From Glandiceps talaboti (lineage: Eukaryota; Hemichordata; Enteropneusta; Spengelidae), in the NCBI RefSeq assembly GCF_964340395.1, contig NC_135554.1:27151592-27215591 (forward strand): a DNA stretch of 64,000 nucleotides, in the 5' to 3' direction. The notes below the pieces were generated by a model. The model was not told the DNA's origin and made no database searches. It worked only from the letters and a program-made list of their open reading frames with translations. The number at the start of each line of letters is the position of its first letter. Position 1 is the first letter of the stretch. A program made the translations under genes and the position numbers. This document shows, piece after piece, positions 20,930-35,541 of this stretch.

Positions 20930-23063
20930 CAGTACCGTAGCCTGCGGGGGGGGGGCAAGGGGGGCAGCTGCCCCCCCCCCCCTGAGATTTTGTAAAAAAG
21001 AAAGAAAAAAAGCTACTTTTTGAGTACATATCGATGCTATTAAAATCGTTATTTACGTGACGATTCCTAGCATGCGCGATTTCAATGGATAGTTCACTAA
21101 AGTGACTGTACTGTATATCGCTATTGTACGCTGGCTTAACTTTGAATTAAAATGTGTCCAGTTAAAATAGTAACATTTTGCAGCAAATTAAAATCTTTTG
21201 CGCGAGAAAGTACAAAAGAAGTGCGCATATGCACTGCATTTTCTGCGAGTAACAGTAGTCTTGAAAGTCTCCTTCATTTGAAGATAGCAAGTCGCAATTA
21301 TAATGTCAGCGAGTGAAACTCAAAAAAAAAAAGACGGAAAAAGTCGTTCAACGTGAGGTTGCCTGCTATGCTGCATGCAGTGACTCGTGACTCCGAAGAT
21401 GCGCTCGATCTCATTTACATCTTGTTCCTTATATTAAAACATTTCATGCTGATAAAACGGCAGATCTCTTTTTGCAATATTTGGTGGCCTGAAAAACTAT
21501 TAAACGAGGTACGCAGTTTAAGATCCACTGTTTGAAGATCTTTCTTTCAATAATTGTGTTCGACGTTGTCTTTGGTTAAAATGTTGTTTGATATAATTAT
21601 CTCATTGCACACTGACACTAGCGTTATTCCGCAATTCATTTTGAAGCGACAATTTGCTATGGAAAGAAAGGCCCTGAATTTGTAAACAGAGCTGTACCTT
21701 CGACATCAAAATCCAAACTTCAATTTCCATTATAATGATAATGACAAGGAGAATTCACTGAGTTCACCTTGGGTTCCGACATAAACGAGGCCATAACAGT
21801 TTTGAGAGTTGGGTAAAGAAAATGATTATTTTGTTGTGTTACTTATTTGAGAAAGCACCATCCATTTTTTACTTTAAATGTGACATCTTTTCGGCAACTA
21901 CTTTGAAAGATACGACATTAGGTCAGAAAAAAATGAAAAAGCTGTTCAACCTACCCATATATTTTTTTTCTGGTGATGGGCAATATATCCTCATGCGGGC
22001 TTCGCATTTTTTTTTTCAAAATTAAGGATATTTCTTTATATTTTTTGAATAGTACATGTAACAATATACATTTGAGTCTATTCCAAATAATATAATATCT
22101 TATACAGTGGTTTACTTGGCTCTGATGTTGCATACAAGCATGAATTGAGATTAAATATCAAATGCGCACTAAAAAGAATTGAACAAAAGTTTACGACCAT
22201 TGGGCCATCAAAAGTCTGAAAGTCTTGAAATGTTTTGCTCTTTTTCGGGATTTTTTGGAACGAAATTAAACTTCAGGAGAAGTCATTTACCATGTGCACA
22301 TCCGCATAATATCTTTCAGCTTTGCCACAACAAAATGCACTTCCAAATAATATGTAGTGCATAGCATAATTGTTTCAATTCTGGTATTTTATTATGTCTA
22401 TGGTTTGCTATTTTATGCCTCAAAATGGCCTCCTACACTGTCTTATTTTCATTTTTTTCACCTTTGGAGTTGTCTCCTTCCAATGCATCACTGTACCATA
22501 TGATTGTATATCTCCACTGTAGTGTAGGTGACAGAAGGAATGGCTAAAATAATGCTTGAGTTTCAATTGGCAGGGCTTAACATTTTTTAAGAAGAGAGGG
22601 TGAGAACATTTTTTAAGAAGAGAGGGTGAGAGGAACTACACTATTTGTTTAACCGTAAATTGTGTACATTTCCTAACTGTAGCTATACAGACAAATTGCA
22701 TGAGATAGTATCAAGATGACTGAATAAGTTTTATCTAAACTCGACCTGAAATATTTTGCTGTCATTATATATGGTTTGAAATATTTTGCTATCATTATAT
22801 ATGGTTTGTTTTATCCTTGTCAAGCATTGTGAAAAAATGAAATCGACCTACTTACCCAATGTGATGGGTTAGGTTACCCGTTGACAAGCATTTTTTTTTT
22901 CTGACCTTATATATGATATTCAATTGCGTATGCTAAAATACATATTATGTAAATTGCATGCACATTTATGTAAATTAGCACTTTTCTAAATTTTAAATGC
23001 ATGATTGCACCAAGACAAAGTTCTGCCCCCCCCCCTTGGCAATTTGGTCAGGCTACAGCCCTG
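20930..23063 (+). mobile_element. Non-autonomous DNA transposon (2.1 kb), copy 1
   Basis: The left end is CAGTACCGTAGCCTGCGGGG and the right end, read inwards, is CAGGGCTGTAGCCTGACC, giving an imperfect inverted terminus CAG..C(T/C)GTAGCCTG with poly-G/poly-C runs just inside. The 5' CAG start with an inner GTAGCC is reminiscent of hAT ends, but no 8-bp target duplication is visible (atgaccat against aggtgtct). No ORF longer than about 65 residues is intact. A Lys-rich start near 21303 followed by 21353-21535 may be a remnant. An internal 26-bp duplication (aacattttttaagaagagag) is at 22577-22628. The same element lies inverted at 45023-49948. Confidence 0.75.
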
Positions 23064-24113
23064 AGGTGTCTCCCCTCATATCTCCATTGTCTGTCAGACA
23101 TAGCTTAATCTTATATAAAGTTAATCACCCGAGACATTCAGTGTATTTTCAAATACCCCCCCCCCCCCTTTCACCATTTTAATCACGGGTTTTTTCAAGT
23201 ACCATACATTCAGGACCGTTCGAACAAAACAGAGCTGATCTAACGTGTGAAAATATATGTACTTCACATTATGCCTGTAGGATGTACACGCCAGTTATTA
23301 TTCATCCCTCAATCAGTCAAGAGGCGTCTATTATATTGGGACATCTTCTTTTCACTCATTTTATTTCAAAGTAAAGTACCTTAACTATTTTTTGAACTTC
23401 TGTATCTGGAGCTTTAATGATCGTTGATCAAAGGTTTGCCTACGTGTAACAGAGCGAGTAAAATAACCGTGTCACTTAACACCGCTGGCTACAAAAGGAT
23501 ACATAAAAAACCCAGTTACATTATATTGTGCAGAATATCATATTACCATTTCAAAAACAGAAATTGCTTTGACTTCTTCCAATATCTGTAATAATTATGG
23601 TTTCGCGCCTAAAAGCAGACAGGCTGACACAAACGTACAAATACTAGCATTACATTTATCGATAACACAAACTGTCATTCCCTATCATATTGCAAGAACT
23701 AAATGTCGTTTTCCTGGTTGCCATGGAGAAATGACTACCATCAATTGCTAGTACGTAACAGAGATCCAATCGATTGCGTGGATACCTTGTGGTACAATAA
23801 AGTTTGTGTAATCTAGCCCTGAAACAATTATTTATGATAGCTAAAATCAAACGACTTCGTCGTTTCTTGCCATCCTGAATAATGTATCTCCGGTCATTTG
23901 TAAAGATCAAACGGACTTGAATTAGTGTGCATTGAAAAAGCCCATGACAGGGTATCATATTTCCGTTCTCATGTGTTCCATCTAGATAGTGATAAATGTT
24001 TCAATAAGTTAACGCGGTATTGCAGTGGTACAGGTATATAGGGGAAACTGGGAAAATTTTGTTTCGAATCTCATCACTGGGGAAAATCCTATGCTTATCA
24101 CCATAGCAATGTG
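23064..24113. other. Intergenic, no supported gene
   Basis: Unique-looking sequence with poly-C runs near 23157. A minus-strand ORF at 23656-23958 contains the phrase LDLCYVLAIDGSHFSMATRK, which could be a fragment of a Harbinger-type transposase (IDGxHF-like), but too little remains to name it. Confidence 0.3.
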
Positions 24114-24608
24114 TTTGAATTGACAGTCCATACCTTGGGTAAGAAGTTTGAATTGACAGCCCATACCTTGGGTAAGAAGTTTGAATTGACAGCCCATACC
24201 TTGGGTAAGAAGTTTGAATTGACAGCCCATACCTTGGGTAAGAAGTTTGAATTGACAGTCCATACATTGGGTAAGAAGTTTGAATTGACAGTCCACACCT
24301 TGGGTAAGAAGTTTGAATTGACAGCCCATACCTTGGGTAAGAAGTTTGAATTGACAGCCCATACCTTGGGTAAGAAGTTTGAATTGACAGTCCATACCTT
24401 GGGTAAGAAGTTTGAATTGACAGCCCATACCTTGGGTAAGAAGTTTGAATTGACAGCCCATACCTTGGGTAAGAAGTTTGAATTGACAGTCCATACCTTC
24501 GGTAAGAAGTTTGAATTGACAGCCCATACCTTGGGTAAGAAGTTTGAATTGACAGCCCGTATCTTAGGTAAGAAGTTTGAATTGACAACCCATACCTTGG
24601 GTAAGAAG
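24114..24608. repeat. 33-bp minisatellite, 15 copies, immediately upstream of a LINE ORF
   Basis: Fifteen direct copies of a 33-bp unit (gaattgacagcccatacctt then gggtaagaagttt). All copies are full length and most differ by one base. The array ends about 75 bp before the ATG of the LINE endonuclease ORF. Confidence 0.95.
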
Positions 24609-24684
24609 TTCAGAATATATAAAACAATTCTCCAGCATTCACACAGATCTAGAGGTGATTATTTTGTAAATCTAAAAGTAATCT

Positions 24685-25500
24685 ATGGCTATCAATGTAG
24701 AGAATTTTGAACAAACGTTTGATGTAAATTGTGCAGCTTATTCCCTGAGCCAATTTAACGAAGCATTGTCTGATAGTGATGACATGTTTGCAATTTCCCA
24801 TATTAATGTTAGGTCGTTAAACAAAAATTACCCACAATTTAGACTTTTTTATGAAAATTGTTTACGTAAACAGTTTCACATAATCGCATTAACAGAAATA
24901 TGGCAAATTCACAATAGTAAGTTGTACAATATGCCAAATTACTCATTTGAAGTAAAATGTAGAAGCCAAGGTAGAGGCGGGGGTGTTGGCATTTATATTC
25001 GCGAGTTTCTCTCCTATAACATTCTCGATAATATTAGAGTCGCAAGTGCAGAATCAATTTGGCTAGAAGTTGAAGTGGACAAGAAAGTGTTTTTAATCGG
25101 TAACATCTACAGACCACCTGATAGTAATGTGATTGATTTTATAGACAGTTTAGAAGAGGTCCTCTGTGCACATGAAAGAAAATATAATGGCTGTTTTCTT
25201 GTAGGGGACTTTAATATAGATGTTACCAGAAATTCCAACTCTGACGCACACAATTTATTAGACACTTTTGCATGTTACCATTTTGAACAATTAATTACCA
25301 CACCAACACGGATAACGAGTACTTCCCGTTCTACTATTGATCACTTATATACAAACATGTCAAATGGCCAAATTGATTCGGGTACAATTGTAACTGATAT
25401 CTCAGACCATTTTCCTATATTTGCATGTTTTCATTCAATTCAGACACAACAGGCTGCAGGTCATGCATATTTTAGGGAGTTTTCTACATTCCATGCATAG
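24685..25500 (+). CDS. LINE ORF2 fragment: apurinic-type endonuclease domain
   Basis: The 271-residue ORF is an APE-type endonuclease of a non-LTR retrotransposon, which nicks target DNA to prime reverse transcription. Motifs in order are: HINVRSLN (residues 39-46), ALTEIW with catalytic Glu71, GRGGGVGIYI (96-105), GNIYRPP (139-145), GDFNID (174-179), STIDHLYTN (216-224) and SDHFPI (240-245). The catalytic Glu, Asp, Asn and terminal Asp-His pair are all present, so the domain looks intact. The style is that of CR1/L2/Jockey-group elements, but the exact clade is not assigned. The reading frame is broken at 25500, about 170 bp before the RT part resumes. Confidence 0.9.
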   Translation: MAINVENFEQTFDVNCAAYSLSQFNEALSDSDDMFAISHINVRSLNKNYPQFRLFYENCLRKQFHIIALTEIWQIHNSKLYNMPNYSFEVKCRSQGRGGGVGIYIREFLSYNILDNIRVASAESIWLEVEVDKKVFLIGNIYRPPDSNVIDFIDSLEEVLCAHERKYNGCFLVGDFNIDVTRNSNSDAHNLLDTFACYHFEQLITTPTRITSTSRSTIDHLYTNMSNGQIDSGTIVTDISDHFPIFACFHSIQTQQAAGHAYFREFSTFHA

Positions 25501-26268
25501 GCATTCAAAACCGATCTGAAAGCTGAAACATGGGCCCAGGTGTTAACTTGTGACGATGTCCAAGTAGCGCTACAAAAATTTCATCTCAAAGTTTCTTGAC
25601 ATCTGTGAAATCCATGCCCCTTTAAAACGCAGAAAGAAAGGCAAAAAAGACAAAAGGATAAAGCATGGATGACTCTCGGAATTAAAAAGTCAATTAGGAC
25701 AAAACATAAACTTTACAAGAGGTTGATCATAAGTAATTTTAATGAAGACTTGCATATCCATTACAGAAAGTACAGGAAGATCGTCACAAGTATTCTTAGG
25801 AAGGCTAAACAAGAATATTATTCAACACGTTTGTCTTCGAATAGAGGCAATATGAAAGAGACTTGGGGTGTCATCAATGAACTTATTGGTAAAACAAAAC
25901 ACAAGCAATTTATCACGCCAAAGCAAATACTTCACAACCATAATGGTACTGAGGAAGTTCATACGCAACTAAAGGACATTGTACAATATTTTAACACATT
26001 CTTTGTTCAAGTAGGTGAGCATCTGGCGAACAAAATACCTCATAATGACCATATCTCATTTCACAATTTTCTCGGAGAAAAATCTCCCCAATCTTTTTTC
26101 TTTAAGCCTGTCACACAATATGATGTCGAAAGAATTATTAGAGATATCGATATCCACAAAGCCACGGGACATGACAATATCTCTTCTAAACTGATTCGTA
26201 ACGCCAAAACCAGGACAGTCAATGATGTCTTTGTATCTATACATAAATGTTTGATGTATTTTCAGTAA
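25501..26268 (+). pseudogene. LINE ORF2 fragment: start of reverse transcriptase, 3' truncated
   Basis: After a frame break, an ORF at 25669-26268 continues the same element. It has the linker typical of LINEs (KSIRTKHKLYKRL, YRKYRKIVTSILRKAKQEYY, TWGVINELIGK) and the first RT motif IDIHKATGHDNISSKLIRN. It then stops, before the FRPIS, YADD and thumb motifs. LINE copies usually lose the 5' end; here the 3' end is missing, which implies a later deletion or rearrangement. Confidence 0.85.
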
Positions 26269-26457
26269 AGCATACGTCGTTGCCTTCGATACCGCAACAT
26301 CATAGGTGACGACTTCCTTCATACACACAGTGAGAAATATTGGCAAGACATACTAAATCCTACAAGGTGTTTGATAAAAAAATGACGATTTCAGTTCGTC
26401 TGCGGTATAGTGTGAGAAGACGTCATTAATAGTTCATTGTAAGCAGCCTAGCTTTCA

Positions 26458-26459
<2 letters not shown>

Positions 26460-26550
<91 letters not shown>

Positions 26551-26560
26551 ATGCATGCCA
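26460..26560. repeat. (GT)n/(GTGC)n microsatellite
   Basis: About 75 bp of GT, then (gtgc)n and (gcat)n, starting some 190 bp after the truncated LINE. Confidence 0.9.
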
Positions 26561-28592
26561 TTCTGCCTGTCAACACTATCTCTATGAAACACAGGGTTGA
26601 TTGTAACAGTCTGGTACACACATTTATTACGGTTGCAGAAGAAATTATTATGTTTTGGACAAAATCATTGCGTATTAATCACCTTAATTAGCATCTATTC
26701 CTGTATCATACTCAAACAGGTTGTTTTTACCTTTCGTAAGGAGAGGGGTAATGTAGTGGATTGTGGTTAAGTGCGTCTGTCGGTCTGTTTGTGTGTATAC
26801 TCGGTATCACAACACACTACACTAATTGTAATTGAGATGAACTTACATTGGAGGAATAACCCGAGTGTGTAAGTGAGCGGTATAAACGAAGTAGTGACTT
26901 TTTCAACAAGGACTTGTATGTAGGAGGTGGCGTAACCTCGTAAGAGGGATTCAAATGTAGACATATGAAACTACCTATTAGCCCAATGACCTAAGCAACA
27001 ATGTGAACTAGTTTATCTATGATCAATATTTGATACCTCTCTCAGAACCATCTGCACAGCTGTATGCAAATGTTGAAATTCCACTAATAAAAAATTCATT
27101 ACATCACCTTGCATTTCATTGATTGAATTCTACACAATGTTTCAATAGTCAACCTATTTCTGTATTGCCATGTATAATGTCTAATTATTGGTATTTTAAC
27201 AATTTTAAGTAAATATATTGTGGTTGTCTGATCGGAAACATGATACTCCAGTTACAACTAGTACAATTTTAACATGGTGACAGATTCAATACCAAGATGT
27301 TGCTCAAGATTTAAACCTCCAGATAATATTGACTACTAATTAAAAGATACAATGTCTTTTTATAAGTAACTGACAAATTTTTAGTGAATATATCTTGTAG
27401 CATACACTCTGAATTGTCTTTGCAACAGTACTAGTCTTTGGAGTTTCATGCGTAGATAAATTGGGGTGCATTTACAGGAGAATATAGTTTGTTATGACTA
27501 CAGGATCCTGATTGGATGCAGGAACCTTTAGAGAATCAGTATGAGTTTGTTGTTACTAGCAACAGTCTCAACTGTACATTTACTTGGCACAAGTAGATTA
27601 TGACTCCGTATCCATAGCAACGATTTTATGAGTAACTAGAGCTGTGTTTCATTCCACTGCCATTACTGAAGCATGTCTAAAATGGATCAGAATTCACATA
27701 GTAGGTTTCACAAAAAGACGGCCTGGCACTAAATTGTAATTTCAGCTTGCTATTAATAGGGTATACTTATAGACAGTTGTGCTGACCTATTTTACACTTT
27801 CCATGGTAAAAGCAAGGATAACACAATGTGGCTTGAAATCACCTATAAACACGACTTGCATTTACTGGTCATCGATATAAGCATTATTCAAGTGTTAATG
27901 AAAGTTTTAGATTGTGTGAATACATTTCCATGCAATGTTTATTTAATACGTTCATACATATATTCCATATGTTCCAAAATGGTATTTAAATTAGAGTCCT
28001 CTAAAGATGTCAATCAACCACCCATTGTCTTTGCTTAGATGACGCTGTATCGCCCCAATATACAATAATCAACCCAATATGTAACTCTGTTAATCCAATA
28101 CGTGATAACTGTTAACCCAATATATAATACTAACCTAATATTTTGTAATAACATCTTAACCCAATCACATATTGGTTGATTAGAACATAATTGTGGTGAT
28201 ACAGATGCTATGGTAAATTTGCATAGCAGCAGCATAGGAATGAGATATTTGGCACTTTTTATCAAAGTATCGACTATTTTGATGGAAATTATAATTATAC
28301 TATGTTGTATGTTACATCATCCATTTATACTATGTTGTATAGTTACATCATCCATTAGTGCCAGAAAAGGTACATCTTTGATTTGTTAAAACTGGATAAA
28401 TTGATCGCCATTCATTAATGTCTTGCCAGATTTTGGTACTAACTACAGTTTTACGTTTGGGAATTGCAGCAGGGGACCCCGAGGAGAAAATTGGAGGTGT
28501 GAAAAAATTTCGGATGGGGGTGGGTTGACAATTCAGATAGTCTGATATGGGTGCCTTGACAAATTTTGCTCTTGACTTGTCGCTCTTTGAAC

Positions 28593-28625
<33 letters not shown>

Positions 28626-29500
28626 GGAGCTCAAAATTGCATGCGGTATTTAAGACTATATTCAAATATTCCTTGGTTTGATTTTCATGCCTCTCAATCA
28701 CCTCGTACTTGTCCTTATCTCAACAAGAAAGCTTTCATCTTGGGAGGAGGACGCCCTCTCCCTTATCCTCCTTACCAGCAGCCATCAAGCTGATTTTTGT
28801 CTGTCACCCTAATAAAAATTAAAGGTAAGTGCATTGCTGGCTTAATATCTCTAAGAGGAAATTATAGCTCGATGTGATAATTGTCCTTGCGAAGTCCACA
28901 TCTATTCGTAAAGAACTCTATTATAAAGTCGATTGTCACGGTTTTCAGTTTGATGTACATATAAGCTCTGTCATTTCAACAATATACTATAATATACAGA
29001 AGCACTTTACTGTTTATTGTAGGTGTACCTACAATTATATACCTGTGGAGTGTTTATGCCTTTGTGTTTGAGGGGGTGTTACCGTGCATTAGTACATTAC
29101 ATAGATTCCTGTGTAGCATTCGGCGGGGGCGGATACGAAAGTTCTTTGTTTATAGGCGGGGAACATTAATTTCGAGAGCTCGAGGAATAGGGTCAACTTT
29201 TTTTTCCATGACCGAACTATTTCTTCTCAGCCTCCCCACCCCCCACCCCTCACCACCGTAAATTTTGTTTGTTTCCTTAATTCCGGCGACCATTGACTAG
29301 AACGTTCGTTTGACGCATGGGTCTTTAGACGTCCCCTTCGAACCGACACATTTATAGAGATTCCAGAAGTAACCATGGAGAATCAATTAGAATCAGATTT
29401 ATACTGAATGCCTCCCGTAAGGTAACCACTAATTATGGAAATAACTCATTAAACTAAAAAAAACTATGGTAACAGGCTTTTTTGGACAAGCGTGCTTTCT
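26561..29500. other. Gene-free stretch with minor repeats
   Basis: No supported exon is seen. At 28045-28190 there is a degenerate repeat of the phrase aacccaatatgt (about seven times). At 28285-28355 a 38-bp direct duplication contains tatactatgttgta. A (TGTC)n tract lies at 28592-28626, preceded by a G-rich stretch related to the 31430-31560 repeat (phrases ctgatggtctgaaa / gatagtctgatatg). A hairpin tgcctcccgtaaggtaacc at about 29410 resembles the terminus of the hairpin-microsatellite family. Confidence 0.4.
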
Positions 29501-29509
29501 TAGGTTAAT

Positions 29510-30530
29510 GTATGTGCCAAATTATACAGAATTTGAAGAGTGCATGATACTGCTTAATTACTGAATATTGTTCATTATTCAAAATACTCCTTAAAGGTAA
29601 AAGGTGTAGCAACGAACTTCATAGGACAGGTACGTATTATTATGATATATGTACCATATTATATGAAATTTGAAGCTTGCATTTTTAAGATACAGCCTAG
29701 TTGCCTAAAATCATTAATTATGCAAACTTTTCATTACAACTGTAAGCTATATCAACAAATTTGATAGGACATATCCGCTTTGTTGTGGTTAACGTATGCA
29801 CTAACTGATATTGAAATCGAAGTATGCATTCTTATGATATATCTTAATTACCAATTATTAATCATGCAAATTAGTTTTTAACACTGTAAGGTACATCGAC
29901 AACTTTATAGGGCATATAAAGTTTGTTACGTTTAATGTATGAAGTAAATTATATTGAAATTGAAGTATGCAGTCTTAAGATATAGCCTAATTACCGAAAA
30001 TCATTAATTATGCAAATTATTCATTAACACTGTAAGATACATCAACTAACTTGATAGAACATATGTGTTTTCTTATGGTTGATGTATGTACTAAATTGTA
30101 TTGAATTTGAAGTATGCATTCTTAAGATATAGCCTAATTACCAAAAATCATTAATTATGCAAATTATTCATTAACACTGTAAGGTACACCAACAAACTTG
30201 ATAGGACATATGCGTTTTCTTATGGTTAACGTATGTACTAAATTATATTGAATTTGAAGTATGCATTCTTAAGAGATATAGCTTAATCACCTAAAATACT
30301 TAATTATGGAAATTATTCATTAACGCTATAAGGTACATCAACAAATTTTATAGGACAAATGTATGTTGTTATGTTTAACTAATGTACTACACTATATTGA
30401 AATTGAAGTATGCAGTCTTAAGATATTGCATAATTAGTTGATTTCATTGATATGCAAATTTCCCTAATTAACATACACAGATCTCGCTCAAAAACTACTC
30501 AGCACTAGCCATTACCCCGAACATTATATG
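29510..30530 (-). repeat. Satellite-like tandem repeat, about 145 bp unit, 6-7 copies
   Basis: The phrase cttaagatatagcctaattac recurs, with variation, near 29680, 29832, 29972, 30122, 30272 and 30420. Each is followed by tcattaattatgcaaat and cattaacactgtaaggtaca. It forms the body of the element whose hairpin-and-microsatellite end lies at 30530-30775 (minus strand). Similar phrases (cataattaatgaatttgaat) occur near 61650. Confidence 0.75.
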
Positions 30531-30775
30531 TACTAAATTTCATTATAATTGAGCCAGCCGTTTTTAAGAAAATGGTGACACAGACAGACAAACAGACATA
30601 CAGACAGACAGACAGACAGACACACACACACACACACACTCACACAGACGGACACGTGACAGACACACAAACAAACAAACAAACAAACAAACAAACAAAC
30701 AAACAAACAAACAAACAAACAAACAGACATCCCCCTTTTAATACCTCCGGTACCCTTACGGGAGGTAAAACGGTG
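30530..30775 (-). mobile_element. Hairpin-plus-microsatellite element end, copy A
   Basis: Read on minus: a terminal hairpin around acctcccgtaagg...ggaggt, then mixed GTTT/TGTC/GT microsatellite (30587-30724), then the conserved block gtcaccattttcttaaaaac, ggctgg, and atgaaatttagtacatataa. The same order occurs at 57556-57780 and 60925-61130. The family name is not recognised. Confidence 0.7.
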
Positions 30776-30830
30776 TACAGTCATTAGATCTATATATTGT
30801 TAGTTACAGATATTGGGATCGAAATATATC

Positions 30831-30942
30831 ATCATGAAATTATACAACTCATTAGTGAGACCACATTTGGAGTATGCAGTTCAGTGCTGGAACCCATATT
30901 ACAAGAAAGACATTGATCTACTGGAAAAGATTCAAAGAATAG

Positions 30943-30960
<18 letters not shown>
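30831..30960 (+). pseudogene. LINE reverse transcriptase C-terminal fragment
   Basis: A short stretch translates to IMKLYNSLVRPHLEYAVQCW, NPYYKKDIDLLEKIQR and IATK. This is the post-RT LVRPHLEYAVQ.W.P...DI..LE..QRRATK motif widely shared by LINEs of the CR1/L2/Jockey group. It stops at the start of the duplicated block (30943). It is clearly a different family from the 41930 copy. Confidence 0.8.
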
Positions 30961-32525
<1,565 letters not shown>

Positions 32526-33252
32526 TACTAAGATAAATCCGTGACATTAAGTGGCCAAGTGATATACCTATAGAAATTCTCAAATAGAATATAGATATTT
32601 AGGCAAAATTTCCATATGTGTTTTCTAAATATCTGGATAAATTTCACCCAATTGCGATTTTTTCAAAAATCGGACATGAATGTACACAAGACCATTCAAT
32701 TTTCGAAAAGATAAAACCCTCTCAGCCCTTCTTTTAGTGGCCATTTATTCCTCGCTATGTGATATGTCATACGGTGCTTCCAATTACAGATTACGATTGA
32801 AAGTGCGTTACTAAGGTGTATTGTAAATAGTAAATCGGTCAATAGGCTATTCGCTCAATATGTTTTTGCAATATCGCTTAATAACTATGAGCCTCCTGCC
32901 ACTCAACGCAATGTAGGCTTTCAGCATTCTCAGCATTGTCAGCCTCGTCAACTTACTTTCCCATCTGCACATTAAAAGATGTAACTGATAAGGCTATGAG
33001 CAAAATTTAGGGGGGGGGGGGGCTGTGCAAAAAATGGGGGGGGGGGCATGAAAAGAATTCAGGGTCCAAAGGGAGGGACATGAAAATTCTGATGGTCTGA
33101 AAGAGGGGCCTCGAAATATTTTGCTCAAGATTTGAACCAAATTAAACCTCATCAGGCGCTGTCGTTTACCGAGTAAATAAAAAAAATATCGTACCTTCAC
33201 CGCAATTACTTCTACAACCTATATTCAGTGATAAGTTGGGTGTATGCCTTCC

Positions 33253-33291
<39 letters not shown>

Positions 33292-33341
33292 GACCGTCCG
33301 TCCGTCCGTCTGTCTGTCTGTCTGTCTGTCTGTGTGTGTCC

Positions 33342-33381
<40 letters not shown>
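32526..33381. repeat. Segmental duplication, copy 2
   Basis: Second copy of 30943-32031. Relative to copy 1 it lacks about 26 bp before the microsatellite (gacagcaatac...). It has a much shorter compound microsatellite (33252-33381, against 31698-32031). Confidence 0.9.
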
Positions 33382-33383
<2 letters not shown>

Positions 33384-33901
33384 GCCCCCCCCCCCACCTT
33401 TGCCGTAAAATTTGACCCCAGCCTAAGCTAGGGAATAATCTATAGCTGATGATGTGATTTTGAAGGAGATATGTGATTGGTTAAAATTACAATAATATGG
33501 ACGTTTTGTATTGGGTTAAAGTGGCGATTGTGTTGTCAATGCCACGCCCCCTTTTGATAGCTTCTCAATATCGTTGGTAAAGAGCTTTGCACTTTAATAT
33601 GAAAGACATGGTGGCCATGGTTGGCATTTTCAAAATTGAGCACTGATTAATTTGTAGCTCTTCCCATCGTTTACCTGGGTCTGGATATAATCTTTATCGA
33701 GCTGAAGCTATTTCAACATCATAGTTTATCATACAGAACTCACAGTATAAATTCAAATGTACAAATCAACTAAATTGTGATTTGTTACAAGTTAAGATCT
33801 GTAAGGCGCAAATGTGATGAAAACTGTTACATTGTATACAGCGAGAACACACACAGAGATATACTACTATTTACCGACAAAAAAAATGCCAGTAACAAAA
33901 C
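33382..33901. other. Unannotated spacer
   Basis: No supported gene. A poly-C run (33386-33398) follows the (TC)n tract. Confidence 0.4.
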
Positions 33902-34055
<154 letters not shown>

Positions 34056-35002
34056 GATAGAAAACATAAGACGCACGGCCACCGTTGAGTGTGGTGAATC
34101 TGGTCACGCGATGCCAAAAACCTACTTACCTAAGTGATTATCTAAGCCTTTGAGGCTTCCTTCCCTGACTTGCCATGGCGATCATAGTAAATCATTGTAA
34201 ACGGTATTATATGTTTATGACGACATAATCGCTGCATTGCTAAAATGGCATGCATTTAGTGCTCTTTGAATTGAATTTAATAGTTTGGATAACTCTTTCA
34301 ATTTAGTAATCATACCATTCACCGGAAAACGACAACTTACAATTTGTGCATAAGCAATTATTAGGAATTACAGATCAAAGTATTCATGTAAACGACTCAC
34401 GACAACTCACGACAACAGAATTTCTTCCAACTCGATGAATTAAACTATTTGCAATGGTTTACAAAATATTCATACTTGTAATCTTATACACACAAGCATT
34501 GCAATTGGGAGACTGTTTGACTTGTAATCTCAGAATTGCAATATACACAACCATTGCAATTGTGAAACTGTTTGGCTACTGGTTCAAAATAAATTCGATC
34601 AGTTTATTTAATGAAAATTCAGTCTGTTGGTAAACCATTGTATAGAATTAACGTTCGTTCCAAAAGAAAACTTGAATTATTTTTCGACTATGTGCGTACA
34701 CTTAATGATTGAACGTCCGGATGTGAATGGCTTCCTTCATCTCAATTCATAGTGCCATTTACACCCGGGCGTCATCATTGAACAGTGACGGAAGGTGATA
34801 CAAACTATATAAGGCTCACGTGTCCGGAAGGTAGCGTGTACTGAATATTGGGTCAGTCTGTTGACCAAGACTGAAGTTTGTAGTTGAAATTTCGGGTTTG
34901 TGTTTGGAACAAATCTTTTAATTCGACACACAGGAGACTATTTAGTCATACAGACATTCATGCCATGCTATCAGCCAGCACTCATTAATGGTTACGAAGC
35001 CT

Positions 35003-35110
35003 TACAGGGCTGAACAACACGACGTATCTTACAGGGCTGAACAACACGACGTATCTTACAGGGCTGAACAACACGACGTATCTTACAGGGCTGAACAACA
35101 CGACGTATAT
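35003..35110. repeat. 27-bp tandem repeat, 4 copies
   Basis: Four near-identical copies of the unit; the last has a 2-bp tat insertion. Confidence 0.9.
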
Positions 35111-35477
35111 CTTACAGTCTAGAGATAATGCTAACCTGCATATGGTTAACAAATTATCAGTACAGTTATTTCTCTAAAAAAACATATATATATACATTTG
35201 TATAGAGATACATTTATTTTATTCTGGCATTAACCTTACTAGTACGTAGATCCCTTGAATATCACGCATTACTTAAAAGATTGAGTGTTTCACAATCCTC
35301 GCTGGACTAAGCGTATGTAGTGCAAATGATAATCCAAGTGATAGTATCCTAATTCAATATGAATGTAAGATCTTTTTGTCAGTTCATGGATTTGTCGACG
35401 ATGTTGTGAGAAAGCTTTCTCATTTCTACTGGCAAGCAATCGTCACTCATATATGCATCAGTTCAACGTCTTTTTAC

Positions 35478-35541
35478 CACCACCACCACCACCACCACCA
35501 CCACCACCACCACCACCACCACCACCACCACCACCACCACA
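35478..35541. repeat. (CCA)n trinucleotide repeat
   Basis: About 21 uninterrupted CCA units. Confidence 0.95.

Noticed and set aside
21353-21535. 60-residue ORF inside transposon copy 1 as a transposase
   Set aside because: Too short, no catalytic motif visible; may be a remnant but cannot be supported.
24001-24710. Repetitive ORFs on both strands across the 33-bp array
   Set aside because: The unit length is divisible by three and frames stay open on both strands; no sign of a protein.
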